A DNA stretch of 64,000 bases from Litoreibacter ascidiaceicola. GTDB lineage: Bacteria > Pseudomonadota > Alphaproteobacteria > Rhodobacterales > Rhodobacteraceae. The stretch's first letter is position 1; every line of letters begins with the position of its first letter. Shown one piece after another: positions 17,372 to 25,708 of this stretch. A program made the translations under genes and the position numbers. The notes beneath the pieces are model-generated. The model was given only the letters and a program-made list of their open reading frames with translations, was not told the DNA's origin and ran no database searches. The stretch lies in the NCBI RefSeq assembly GCF_900129235.1, contig NZ_FQUV01000001.1:1-64000 (forward strand). The letters run 5' to 3'.

Positions 17372-18151
17372 ATGATCGTCGTAGACGACTTACACAAACA
17401 TTTCGGCGGCTTTCACGCTGTTGATGGCGCAAGCCTGACCATTCAGGAAGGATCAATCACCGGATTGATTGGACCAAATGGCGCAGGAAAAACCACCCTT
17501 TTCAACGTGATAGCGGGCGTACTTCCACCAACCTCCGGCAAGGTCACGATGGCCGGCGAAGACATTACCGGACTGCCGCCGCACACGTTGTTTTCCAAAG
17601 GATTGCTCCGGACATTCCAGATTGCGCATGAGTTCTCCTCCATGACCTTGCGCGAAAACCTGATGATGGTGCCGGGCAACCAGTCTGGCGAAAAGCTGTG
17701 GAATACATGGTTCGGCCGCAAACGGATTGCGGATGAAGAGCGGGCGCTGGCGGCCAAGGCCGACGAGGTGCTGGAGTTCCTGACAATCGACCACATCAGT
17801 GACGAGCGGGCGGGCAATATCTCGGGCGGGCAAAAGAAGCTGCTGGAGTTGGGGCGCACCATGATGGTCGACGCCAAGATCGTGTTCTTGGACGAGGTCG
17901 GCGCAGGCGTGAACCGCACCCTGCTCAACACCATTGGCGACGCGATCATCCGCCTGAACAAGGAACGCGGCTACACCTTCGTCGTGATCGAGCATGACAT
18001 GGATTTCATCGGTCGCCTCTGCGACCCTGTGATCTGTATGGCTGAGGGCCGCGTATTGGCAGAAGGCACGCTCGACGAGATCAAAGCCAACGAGCACGTG
18101 ATCGAGGCCTATCTGGGCACCGGTCTGAAGAACAAGGTCGCAAACGCATGA
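17372..18151 (+). CDS. livG: Branched-chain amino acid-type ABC transporter, ATP-binding protein LivG
   Basis: Cytoplasmic ATPase of the Liv transporter. Walker A GPNGAGKTT (about residues 34-42), signature SGGQKKLLELGR, Walker B IVFLDEVGAGVN and the switch His in VIEHDMDFIG are intact; the last is the LivG form. The Walker B motif has DEVGAGVN rather than the usual DEPxAGLN, a tolerated change in this family. Length 259. Strong GGGGGAG ribosome-binding site. Overlaps livF by four bases (ATGA). Confidence 0.95.
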   Translation: MIVVDDLHKHFGGFHAVDGASLTIQEGSITGLIGPNGAGKTTLFNVIAGVLPPTSGKVTMAGEDITGLPPHTLFSKGLLRTFQIAHEFSSMTLRENLMMVPGNQSGEKLWNTWFGRKRIADEERALAAKADEVLEFLTIDHISDERAGNISGGQKKLLELGRTMMVDAKIVFLDEVGAGVNRTLLNTIGDAIIRLNKERGYTFVVIEHDMDFIGRLCDPVICMAEGRVLAEGTLDEIKANEHVIEAYLGTGLKNKVANA

Positions 18152-18984
18152 GCAATGACAGCTACTCCGGCCGCGGCAACAAGGATGCGTCCTTGGGCAA
18201 GAATCCAACAAAAGCAGTTGGCGGCACAATCGAGACGCAAAAAACCAAACACGCCCCGACCAAAGGCGCACCTGACGAGCCCTATCTGATTGGCGACGCC
18301 ATGTCCGGTGGCTACGGCCAAGGACCCGACATCCTGCACGATTGCACCATCGCTGTGAACAAGGGGGAGATCGCGGTCATCGTCGGCCCCAATGGCGCAG
18401 GCAAGTCCACTGCGATGAAGGCCGTTTTCGGCATGTTGAACGTCCGCCAAGGGGCCGTGCGCCTGAATGGCGAGGACATCACATCCCTGACCCCGCAAGC
18501 CCGCGTGGCCAAGGGGATGGCCTTCGTGCCGCAGACCTCTAACATCTTCACGTCTATGACCGTCGAGGAAAATCTGGAGATGGGCGCCTTCCTGCGCCGC
18601 GACGACATCCAGAAGACCATTCAGCAGGTCTACGAGCTATTTCCGATCCTAGGCGACAAGCGCCTGCAACCGGCGGGTGAATTGTCTGGCGGTCAGCGCC
18701 AGCAAGTGGCCGTGGGCCGCGCGTTGATGACCCAACCGCAGGTTCTGATGCTGGACGAGCCAACAGCGGGCGTCTCTCCCATCGTCATGGACGAGCTGTT
18801 CGACCGGATCATCGAGGTCGCCCGCACCGGCATTTCCATCCTCATGGTAGAACAAAACGCCAGACAAGCGCTTGAAATTGCGGATAAAGGCTACGTTCTG
18901 GTTCAAGGTGCCAACCGCTTCACCGATACCGGACAGGCCTTGCTGCACGACCCCGAAGTTCGCAAAAGCTTTTTGGGGGGATGA
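18148..18984 (+). CDS. livF: Branched-chain amino acid-type ABC transporter, ATP-binding protein LivF
   Basis: Second cytoplasmic ATPase of the Liv transporter. Walker A GPNGAGKST, signature LSGGQRQQVAVGRALM, Walker B VLMLDEPTAGVSP and MVEQNARQALEIAD (LivF type) are intact. Length 278, about 40 residues longer than usual because of a polar N-terminal extension (about residues 1-45, rich in Gly, Lys and Thr, ending with PDEPYLIGD). The start is fixed by its overlap with livG, so the extension appears genuine. The stop is one base before the next ATG. Confidence 0.94.
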   Translation: MSNDSYSGRGNKDASLGKNPTKAVGGTIETQKTKHAPTKGAPDEPYLIGDAMSGGYGQGPDILHDCTIAVNKGEIAVIVGPNGAGKSTAMKAVFGMLNVRQGAVRLNGEDITSLTPQARVAKGMAFVPQTSNIFTSMTVEENLEMGAFLRRDDIQKTIQQVYELFPILGDKRLQPAGELSGGQRQQVAVGRALMTQPQVLMLDEPTAGVSPIVMDELFDRIIEVARTGISILMVEQNARQALEIADKGYVLVQGANRFTDTGQALLHDPEVRKSFLGG

Positions 18985-18985
18985 G

Positions 18986-19336
18986 ATGAAACCGATACTG
19001 ATACCCCTCGCTTCATGTGCCGCACTTCTCGGCACCCCCGTGCTGGCGGACACCTGCACCTTCACCACCGAATGTTTCGAGGCGGAGGCCTGCGCTGACA
19101 GCGCCTTTAGCGTTGCGATAGAGCAAAAAGACGGCGCAACCTTGTTGGTGAGCGACGCCGAAAGCTTCCCCGTCAGCGTTGGCGGCAGTGACGCCGTTCG
19201 CATCTATGTCGGCGTGACCGAAAGCGCCTTTCACCTGATGAGCCGCGCGACAGATGGCACCGCACGCTACTCCACACATCTCTATGACGGGCCGTTGATG
19301 GTGAACTATCTCGGCAACTGCGAAGGGGCAGACTGA
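18986..19336 (+). CDS. Small secreted cysteine-containing protein encoded within the liv operon
   Basis: No family is recognised. The 116-residue product has a signal peptide (PILIPLASCAALLGTPVLA, cleaved before D22). The mature part is acidic and holds four cysteines (24, 30, 36, 112), an even number that could form two disulfides in the periplasm. The gene starts one base after livF, and its TGA stop shares its A with the livH start, so it is translated as part of the transporter operon. A role as an accessory or quality-control partner of the periplasmic receptor is possible but unproven. Confidence 0.8.
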   Translation: MKPILIPLASCAALLGTPVLADTCTFTTECFEAEACADSAFSVAIEQKDGATLLVSDAESFPVSVGGSDAVRIYVGVTESAFHLMSRATDGTARYSTHLYDGPLMVNYLGNCEGAD

Positions 19337-20346
19337 TGGACTTTCTGAACGCCATTGTGGCCTTTGCCAATTTCGTACTGGTGCCCGGTACCGCTTACGG
19401 CGCGCAGCTAGCGCTCGGTGCGCTTGGGGTAACCTTGATCTACGGCATCCTGCGCTTTTCCAATTTCGCCCATGGGGACACCATGGCGATCGGTACCATG
19501 TTCGTCATTCTGATCACATGGGGCTTCCAAAGCGTCGGGATCAGCTTCGGCCCACTTCCGACGGCATTGCTCGCCCTGCCCTTCGGCATCGTGCTGACGG
19601 GTCTGGTTCTGGTGGGCACCGACAAGGTGGTCTACCAATTCTACCGGCAACGAAAGGTTAAACCCGTTGTTCTGGTGATGGTCTCGCTGGGCGTCATGTT
19701 CATCATGAACGGCCTGACGCGTTTCATCATCGGCCCCGACGACCAACGCTTTGCCGATGGTGAGCGGTTCATTATTTCGGCCCGGAACTTCAAAGTAATG
19801 ACAGGCCTGGACGAAGGCCTGGCGATCAAGACGACCCAAGGGATCACTGTCGTCACCGCTGTGATCGTCGTGGCAATCCTGTTCTGGTTCCTCAACAAAA
19901 CCCGCACCGGCAAGTCCATGCGCGCCTATTCCGACAACGAGGATCTGGCGCTGCTGTCGGGCATCAACCCCGAACGCGTCGTCCTTTACACATGGTTAAT
20001 CGTCGCCGCTTTGGCGACCGTTGCAGGCACGCTTTACGGGCTCGACAAGTCTTTCAAGCCGTTCACCTATTTCCAGCTGCTGCTGCCAATTTTCGCCGCG
20101 GCCATCGTCGGAGGTTTGGGCAATCCCTTGGGCGCCATCGCGGGCGGCTTCGTCATCGCGTTCTCCGAGGTGACCGTCACCTACGCGTTTAAAAAGGTCG
20201 CCACCTATGTGATGCCCGAAGCGCTGGCCCCCGATGGGCTGCTTCAATTGATGAGCACGGATTACAAGTTCGCCGTGTCCTTCTCGATCCTGATTATTGT
20301 GTTGCTGTTCAAACCGACCGGCCTGCTGAAAGGACAATCCGTATGA
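19336..20346 (+). CDS. livH: Branched-chain amino acid-type ABC transporter, permease LivH
   Basis: Inner-membrane permease of the Liv transporter with about eight to nine hydrophobic segments. Family motifs are YGAQLALGALGVTLIYGILRFSNFAHGD near the N-terminus (quoted here in part: GVTLIYGILRFSNFAHGD) and MRAYSDNEDLALLSGINPER, the cytoplasmic loop contacting the ATPases, at about residues 195-215. AAIVGGLGNPLGAIAGGFVI follows. Length 336. Start coupled to the preceding small gene by a one-base overlap; the stop overlaps the livM start by four bases. Confidence 0.93.
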   Translation: MDFLNAIVAFANFVLVPGTAYGAQLALGALGVTLIYGILRFSNFAHGDTMAIGTMFVILITWGFQSVGISFGPLPTALLALPFGIVLTGLVLVGTDKVVYQFYRQRKVKPVVLVMVSLGVMFIMNGLTRFIIGPDDQRFADGERFIISARNFKVMTGLDEGLAIKTTQGITVVTAVIVVAILFWFLNKTRTGKSMRAYSDNEDLALLSGINPERVVLYTWLIVAALATVAGTLYGLDKSFKPFTYFQLLLPIFAAAIVGGLGNPLGAIAGGFVIAFSEVTVTYAFKKVATYVMPEALAPDGLLQLMSTDYKFAVSFSILIIVLLFKPTGLLKGQSV

Positions 20347-21647
20347 CCCGTCGCGATGCACTGCTTTTCGTTTTCGTAGGGTTCCTGATCATCGGCACGG
20401 GGTTCACCCAGTCGTGGAATTCGGCGCTGCTGATCCTGAATATGGGGCTGATCTCGGCCATTATGGCCTTGGGGGTTAACCTGCAATGGGGTCTGGCTGG
20501 CCTGTTCAACGTGGGCGTCATGGGTTTCGTCGCCCTTGGCGGCCTTGCCACCGTCATCACCGCAATGCCCGCCAACGCCGAAGAATGGAGCGTCGGTGGC
20601 GTCCGCGTTCTGGCCGGCCTGCTGCTGGGTGCTGGTACGGTCATCGCGGCGATCATGGTTCACCAAAAGCTGCCCGCCGGACGGCCCCGCACGCTGACTA
20701 TGCTGGCCACCCTCATCGGGGGCTTTTTCCTGTTCCGCTTCGTCTTCGATGGTGGTGTCGAGGCCGTAGAGGCCGTGAACCCCGCAGCGACAGGCTATCT
20801 CGGCGGGCTGGGCTTGCCGATCCTGGTTGCCTGGCCTGTGGGGGGCTTGCTGGCCGCGGGTGCGGCCTGGATCATCGGCAAAACCGCCCTCGGCTTGCGC
20901 TCCGATTATCTGGCGATTGCAACCCTCGGCATCGCTGAAATCATCATCGCGGTCATGAAAAACGAGGACTGGTTGTCCCGCGGCGTCAAAAACGTCGTGG
21001 GCCTGCCCCGTCCGACCGGCGTGCCTTACGAAATTGACCTACAAGAGGATGCGGGCTTTGTAGAAACAGCAGCCGGTCTGGGCCTCGACCCTGCAACCGC
21101 GTCAACGCTCTATGTGAAGCTTGTCTATGCGGCACTGTTCGCGATCGTTTTGATCATCCTGCTCTTTCTCGCCCAGAAGGCCCTCAGCTCGCCTTGGGGC
21201 CGGATGATGCGCGCCATTCGCGACAACGAAGTCGCCGCCGAGGCCATGGGCAAGGACGTGACCGCGCGCCACCTGCAGGTGTTCATCCTCGGATCCGCCA
21301 TATGCGGTATCGCAGGGGCGATGATGACGACGCTGGACGGCCAACTCACCCCGACCGGATATCAGCCATTGCGTTACACATTCCTGATCTGGGTCATGGT
21401 GATTGTCGGCGGCTCCGGCAACAATTTCGGCTCGGTGCTGGGCGGATTCCTGATCTGGTTCTTATGGGTTCAGGTCGAACCTATGGGCCTTGCCCTGATG
21501 CAACTGATCACGGCGGGCATGTCCGACGGCTTCTGGCTGAAACAACATCTTATCGACAGCGCCGCACATATGCGCCTGCTCACGATGGGCGTGGTGCTTC
21601 TTCTGGTGCTCCGGTTCAGCCCGCGCGGCTTGATCCCCGAAAGATGA
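20343..21647 (+). CDS. livM: Branched-chain amino acid-type ABC transporter, permease LivM
   Basis: Second inner-membrane permease. Motifs include LNMGLISAIMALGVNLQWGL, GLRSDYLAIATLGIAEII, and the ATPase-coupling loop MMRAIRDNEVAAEAMGKDV. VGGSGNNFGSVLGGFLIW lies near the C-terminus. Length 434 is long for LivM; the extra is mostly an additional hydrophobic region with a loop around residues 75-160. Last gene of the operon, followed by a strong terminator. Confidence 0.93.
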   Translation: MTRRDALLFVFVGFLIIGTGFTQSWNSALLILNMGLISAIMALGVNLQWGLAGLFNVGVMGFVALGGLATVITAMPANAEEWSVGGVRVLAGLLLGAGTVIAAIMVHQKLPAGRPRTLTMLATLIGGFFLFRFVFDGGVEAVEAVNPAATGYLGGLGLPILVAWPVGGLLAAGAAWIIGKTALGLRSDYLAIATLGIAEIIIAVMKNEDWLSRGVKNVVGLPRPTGVPYEIDLQEDAGFVETAAGLGLDPATASTLYVKLVYAALFAIVLIILLFLAQKALSSPWGRMMRAIRDNEVAAEAMGKDVTARHLQVFILGSAICGIAGAMMTTLDGQLTPTGYQPLRYTFLIWVMVIVGGSGNNFGSVLGGFLIWFLWVQVEPMGLALMQLITAGMSDGFWLKQHLIDSAAHMRLLTMGVVLLLVLRFSPRGLIPER

Positions 21648-21675
21648 TACCGGTCTTCACGCGGCATTAAGGTTA

Positions 21676-21707
21676 ACGCGCCCCCGATTCAATCAGGGGC
21701 GCGTGTT
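21676..21707 (+). terminator. Rho-independent terminator after livM
   Basis: Stem ACGCGCCCC / GGGGCGCGT with an inner GATT/AATC pairing across a single-base loop, followed by GTTT. It ends the liv operon. Confidence 0.8.
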
Positions 21708-21708
21708 T

Positions 21709-21734
21709 CCATTTGGTTAAAAATACTCAAAAAC
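21709..21734. repeat. Dispersed intergenic element, short form (copy 2)
   Basis: Inverse orientation of the element at 14766-14790: CCATTTGGTTAAAAATACTC, then AAAAAC. It lies between the convergent livM and oxidoreductase genes, directly after the terminator. Confidence 0.6.
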
Positions 21735-21752
21735 CCGACTGGCAAACATATG

Positions 21753-24164
21753 CTATGCCCGCAATTTTTTCCCGTCCGGATCAAACGGAGGCACTGCCAG
21801 AACCACGCCGCGATGCGGGCGTCCAAGGATCATAACATCAACCTCCGCCCCGGCCCCCACGCCCTTCAAAAACCCGAGTGCCAAAGACTTGCCAACTGAG
21901 TAGCCGTAGGTCCCCGAGCTGACCCGCCCGACCGGCGTTCCATCCGGCAGAAACACCGGCTCACCGCCCGTCGCGTCAGCCTCTTCCACCTCCAACACTT
22001 CGATGATGCTCAATTTCTCGCGCGGCGCATTGTCCTTGAGCGCCGCATATGCGGCTTTGTTCAAAAACTCTTTGTCCATCTTGATCAACCCGTCCAAGCC
22101 AACTTCCTGCGGCCAGTATTCCGGACTGTATTCACGCGACCAGCTGCCATAGCCCTTTTCAACTCGCAGCGACATCAGCGCGCGCGATCCGACAGGTCCG
22201 GCCCCGAAGGCGCGGCCCGTCTCGATCAACGCATCATATAACCGCTGCTGGTCTTCGCTCTTGCAATGCAACTCCCATCCCAAATCGCCCGTGAACGACA
22301 CTCGCAGCGCAATCAAATCCACCCCTGCAAGGGTGATCGTCTGGGACCGCATGAAAGGGAAATCTTCCGTCGCCAGTGATGCGTTGGTCAAGCGCTCTAA
22401 CATCGCACGGCTTTCCGGCCCCGCAACGTTGAAGCCGCACATAGCCTCGGTCTGGCTCTCGAAACTAACCGTATCAGGACGCTCAACCATATTGAAGAAG
22501 CGCAGGTGATACCGCTCCGCCATGCCGGAACCGATGATCAAAAAGTCCTCGTCGTCCAGTTTGGTCACGGTGAAATCGCCCGCGATCCCGCCCCGCACAC
22601 CGATCAGCGGCGTCAGGCAGGAGCGCCCCACGGCTTTGGGCATATTATTGGCAAAAATCGCGTTCAACCAGTCCGACGCCCCCTGCCCTGTGACGCTGTA
22701 TTTCGCAAAGTTGGAGATATCGATAATCCCCGCCTTGTCCCGCAACATCCGGCACTCTGCGCCGACAGGCTCGAACCAGTTCTGGCGCGTGAACCCGTTG
22801 GTGTCCTTAGTGCCGGGCGTGTCAGCAAACCACAAAGGATGCTCCCAGCCGTAATTCAGCCCGAACACCGCGCCCATGGCTTTCTGCGTCTCGTAGATCG
22901 GACGCACCCGTGCGGGACGCCCGGCCGAGCGTTCCTCGTTCGGGAAGTGGATCGAAAAGCGGTTGGCATATTGTTCGCCAACTTTCGCCTTGGTAAATTT
23001 CTTGTCCGCCCAAGCCCCGAAACGCGCCATATCCCACGGGAACATGTCCAGATGCGGCTCGCCTGTAACAATCCATTCCGCTGTCAAAGATCCGAGCCCG
23101 CCCGATTGCGAGAACCCCGGAATGATGCCGTTGCAGCAGAAATAGCCTTTCAACTCCGGCACCGGACCGAACAATGCATTCGCGTCCGGCGACCAGATCA
23201 TCGGGCCGTTGATCACCCGTTTGATCCCTGCGGTGCCAACAACCGGTACGCGGTCGATGGCGCGCATCATATTGTCCTCGATCCGCTCCAGATCGTCGGC
23301 GAACAACTCGTGGCCGAAGCCCTGCGGTGTGCCGTCCTCGGCCCAGAACCGGACGTCTTTTTCATAGGCCCCCACCAACAGGCCCTGCCCTTCTTGGCGC
23401 AAATAGTATTCCCCGTCGCGATCCGCGACCGAGGGCAAGCGACGGTCCAGTGCGGCGATCTCCGGAATGGTCTCGGTCACGAAATACTGATGCTCCGTCG
23501 GCTGCAACGGCAACGCGATGCCTGCCATCGCGGCAACTTCGCGCCCCCAAAGACCTGCCGCGTTAACCACAACGGGCGTCACAATATCGCCTTTGGGCGT
23601 TTTCACGACCCATGTGCCATCAGACTGCTGGTCCGTCGCCGTCACAGGCGTGAAGCGGTAAATCTCCGCTCCGTTTTGCCGCGCGCCGGATGCATAGGCA
23701 TTGGTCACGCCAGATGGGTCCACGTTGCCACCGGACGGCTCATACATGATGCAACGGATGCCGTCGTAATTGACCAGAGGATGCAATCGCTCCGCTTCAG
23801 CGCGGTCCACCTCGTAAAAGTTCAACCCGTAATATTCGGCCTTCGCGGCCTGCAAACGCAGCTGGTGTTCACGCGCTTCGGTTTGTGCCAGATACAGAGA
23901 CCCCGGTTGGAACACCCCGCAGGATTGGCCCGTCTCGGCCTCCAATGCGTTATACAAATCCATCGTATAATTCTGGATACGGGTAATGTTGTTGTTGTCA
24001 TGCAGCCCGTGAATATTTGCCGCCGCATGCCAAGTGGAGCCGGAGGTCAACTCGTCCCGCTCCAGTAGCACAACATCGGTCCAGCCCAGCTTCGTCAGGT
24101 GGTACAAAATCGAGCAGCCGATAACGCCGCCCCCGATAACAACAGCCTGCGCGTGGGTCTTCAT
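21753..24164 (-). CDS. FAD-dependent oxidoreductase with C-terminal GcvT domain (dimethylglycine/sarcosine dehydrogenase type), paralogue 1
   Basis: Cytoplasmic flavoenzyme predicted to demethylate an N-methylated amine or amino acid, passing the C1 unit to tetrahydrofolate. The N-terminal DAO domain has the dinucleotide motif GGGVIGCSILYHL (residues 11-23) and SGSTWHAA, where His46 matches the residue that carries covalent FAD in dimethylglycine and sarcosine dehydrogenases. The FAO_M linker follows near 370-430, and the GcvT-like folate-binding domain fills the second half, with YTGDLGWEL-type motif (SFTGDLGWELHC) near 620-640. Length 803, normal for the class. It shares this layout with the gene at 25709. 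Exact substrate unknown. Confidence 0.9.
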   Translation of the reverse strand: MKTHAQAVVIGGGVIGCSILYHLTKLGWTDVVLLERDELTSGSTWHAAANIHGLHDNNNITRIQNYTMDLYNALEAETGQSCGVFQPGSLYLAQTEAREHQLRLQAAKAEYYGLNFYEVDRAEAERLHPLVNYDGIRCIMYEPSGGNVDPSGVTNAYASGARQNGAEIYRFTPVTATDQQSDGTWVVKTPKGDIVTPVVVNAAGLWGREVAAMAGIALPLQPTEHQYFVTETIPEIAALDRRLPSVADRDGEYYLRQEGQGLLVGAYEKDVRFWAEDGTPQGFGHELFADDLERIEDNMMRAIDRVPVVGTAGIKRVINGPMIWSPDANALFGPVPELKGYFCCNGIIPGFSQSGGLGSLTAEWIVTGEPHLDMFPWDMARFGAWADKKFTKAKVGEQYANRFSIHFPNEERSAGRPARVRPIYETQKAMGAVFGLNYGWEHPLWFADTPGTKDTNGFTRQNWFEPVGAECRMLRDKAGIIDISNFAKYSVTGQGASDWLNAIFANNMPKAVGRSCLTPLIGVRGGIAGDFTVTKLDDEDFLIIGSGMAERYHLRFFNMVERPDTVSFESQTEAMCGFNVAGPESRAMLERLTNASLATEDFPFMRSQTITLAGVDLIALRVSFTGDLGWELHCKSEDQQRLYDALIETGRAFGAGPVGSRALMSLRVEKGYGSWSREYSPEYWPQEVGLDGLIKMDKEFLNKAAYAALKDNAPREKLSIIEVLEVEEADATGGEPVFLPDGTPVGRVSSGTYGYSVGKSLALGFLKGVGAGAEVDVMILGRPHRGVVLAVPPFDPDGKKLRA

Positions 24165-24276
24165 GGGTCCAAATCCTTATCCGGTTCCCGCAAGAGTGGC
24201 CGTTCGGGTCCGGCTGGTCATCCCTCCAAGACGACAAAACTTTCCCCACTGCGACAAATCACACTTAAGCGTAGCG

Positions 24277-25608
24277 CTATTCGTCGCCCTCAACCTCTTG
24301 CAGAACCACACGCGCGGTGGAGCGGCGCAGACGCTCGACATCCGGCTCGAACTGCAGTGATGCTTTCGCACGCCGAAACTCGAGACAGGCCGCAATCCGC
24401 GCAGCCTTCGCCATTTCGGGGCAATCATGTTCCATCAAACGCGACAGGGCCGATTGCAGCCGTTGCTGCACCTCAATGAGCTTCGAGCCGTCCCGCGCAA
24501 GCGCGCCAAACCCGTCCTCGACCAAATCCTTAGGATCGAGGGGGCGCACCCACAGGCGGTCATGTTCGGGCGGCTCTTTCGATTTCGTTTCGTCCTGATA
24601 CAGCGATAAAACCCGCGCGACGCGGGTGATGACATCAATAGCCGTTCCCGGATCATTGATCCCCGGCGACAGGGCCTTGGACGCGATTTCCCCCAAGACC
24701 ATCAAACCGAACCGGGGGTCTTGATCGTAGGTTCGGACATCGCCGATCTGGATATGCGAGCGGACGATGTCGACCAGATCGCCCTCATCGGAGTTGTCCG
24801 CGTCGCCCTTGGGAACGCAATATGCGATCGCCTCGCCCTTCATCACGAAGCTGCCAACAGCGGCGCAAATGTAGATATCCACCCCGCACGCCCGCGCCGC
24901 CTGATCCAGCGATTCCTCGTAATATTGTTGGATATAGCCAGTCTCTGACGCCCGAACAGTTTCGGCTCCGTCCGGCACCTGAACATCCGCCGTCCATGGG
25001 TTCGCCCCAAGGCAGGGTTTGGACAGACGTGCTTCGAACTGCTCACAGGTGATCGCTTCGATTTGGCGCGTTGTATCCATCAAACTGCCGAATGTTTGCA
25101 GGTGCAAAACCCAGCGGATCAACGAGACGACGACATAGGCCAGCACCAACACCGTGGTCGCAAACAGCACCGCCGCCCGCTCGTCAGCAAAAACGCCAAG
25201 CTCGCGCATAATGATCCCGATCAACGCATACACATAGGCGCCGATAAAGGCTGCCAGCGTGTTTTGGGTGGTCGGGTCTTGAATGATCAACCGGTGCAAA
25301 CGCGGGGTGAACTGCGTCGACGAGCTGCGATAGACCGTCACCATCACAGTGAGCGAAAACGTCGTGACCACCAGCATCGCGTTGGCGATGATGCTCAGTA
25401 AACGGTCCGCCGCTTTGCCCGAAACATATCCGTTAAGCTCGCTTGGCAGGAAATGACCGATTGTCTGCGCTAACCCCAAAGCCACAATCGCAAAGCAGCC
25501 CATGACCACGACCCGCACCCAAAGCTCGCGCCACAGCTCCCCTGCAAACCGCAGCAACGTCTTTGGCCACGCCGTAAAATTGCTGATAACTGACTTTAGT
25601 TGTTCCAT
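24277..25608 (-). CDS. DUF2254 family membrane protein
   Basis: Predicted inner-membrane protein of unknown function. Hydrophobic segments lie near residues 30-52, 72-95, 115-137 and 140-165; the conserved family stretch SIIANAMLVVTTFSLTVMV with YRSSSTQFTPRL follows in the N-terminal half. The rest is a cytoplasmic domain with DPRFGLMVLGEIASKALSPG and NDPGTAIDVITR, typical of the family. Length 443. Transcribed in the same direction as the downstream oxidoreductase (112-base gap) and divergently from the other one, so co-regulation is possible. No enzymatic role is known. Confidence 0.88.
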   Translation of the reverse strand: MEQLKSVISNFTAWPKTLLRFAGELWRELWVRVVVMGCFAIVALGLAQTIGHFLPSELNGYVSGKAADRLLSIIANAMLVVTTFSLTVMVTVYRSSSTQFTPRLHRLIIQDPTTQNTLAAFIGAYVYALIGIIMRELGVFADERAAVLFATTVLVLAYVVVSLIRWVLHLQTFGSLMDTTRQIEAITCEQFEARLSKPCLGANPWTADVQVPDGAETVRASETGYIQQYYEESLDQAARACGVDIYICAAVGSFVMKGEAIAYCVPKGDADNSDEGDLVDIVRSHIQIGDVRTYDQDPRFGLMVLGEIASKALSPGINDPGTAIDVITRVARVLSLYQDETKSKEPPEHDRLWVRPLDPKDLVEDGFGALARDGSKLIEVQQRLQSALSRLMEHDCPEMAKAARIAACLEFRRAKASLQFEPDVERLRRSTARVVLQEVEGDE

Positions 25609-25708
25609 ATCGGAGCCTCGGCCTTAATCGACATTCCGCGTCGCTTTCATGCAATTCGGCGGGTCGTTATTTCTTACAGTAGTTCAAAACGAATAGTGAG
25701 GAACTTCC

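Noticed and set aside
16104-17456. 450-codon open frame antisense to livK
   Set aside because: Shadow of a clearly identified receptor gene; its translation is Arg/His/Val-rich with no domain.
22506-24068. 520-codon open frame antisense to the first FAD/GcvT gene
   Set aside because: Long only because of high G+C; the opposite strand encodes a full-length recognisable enzyme.
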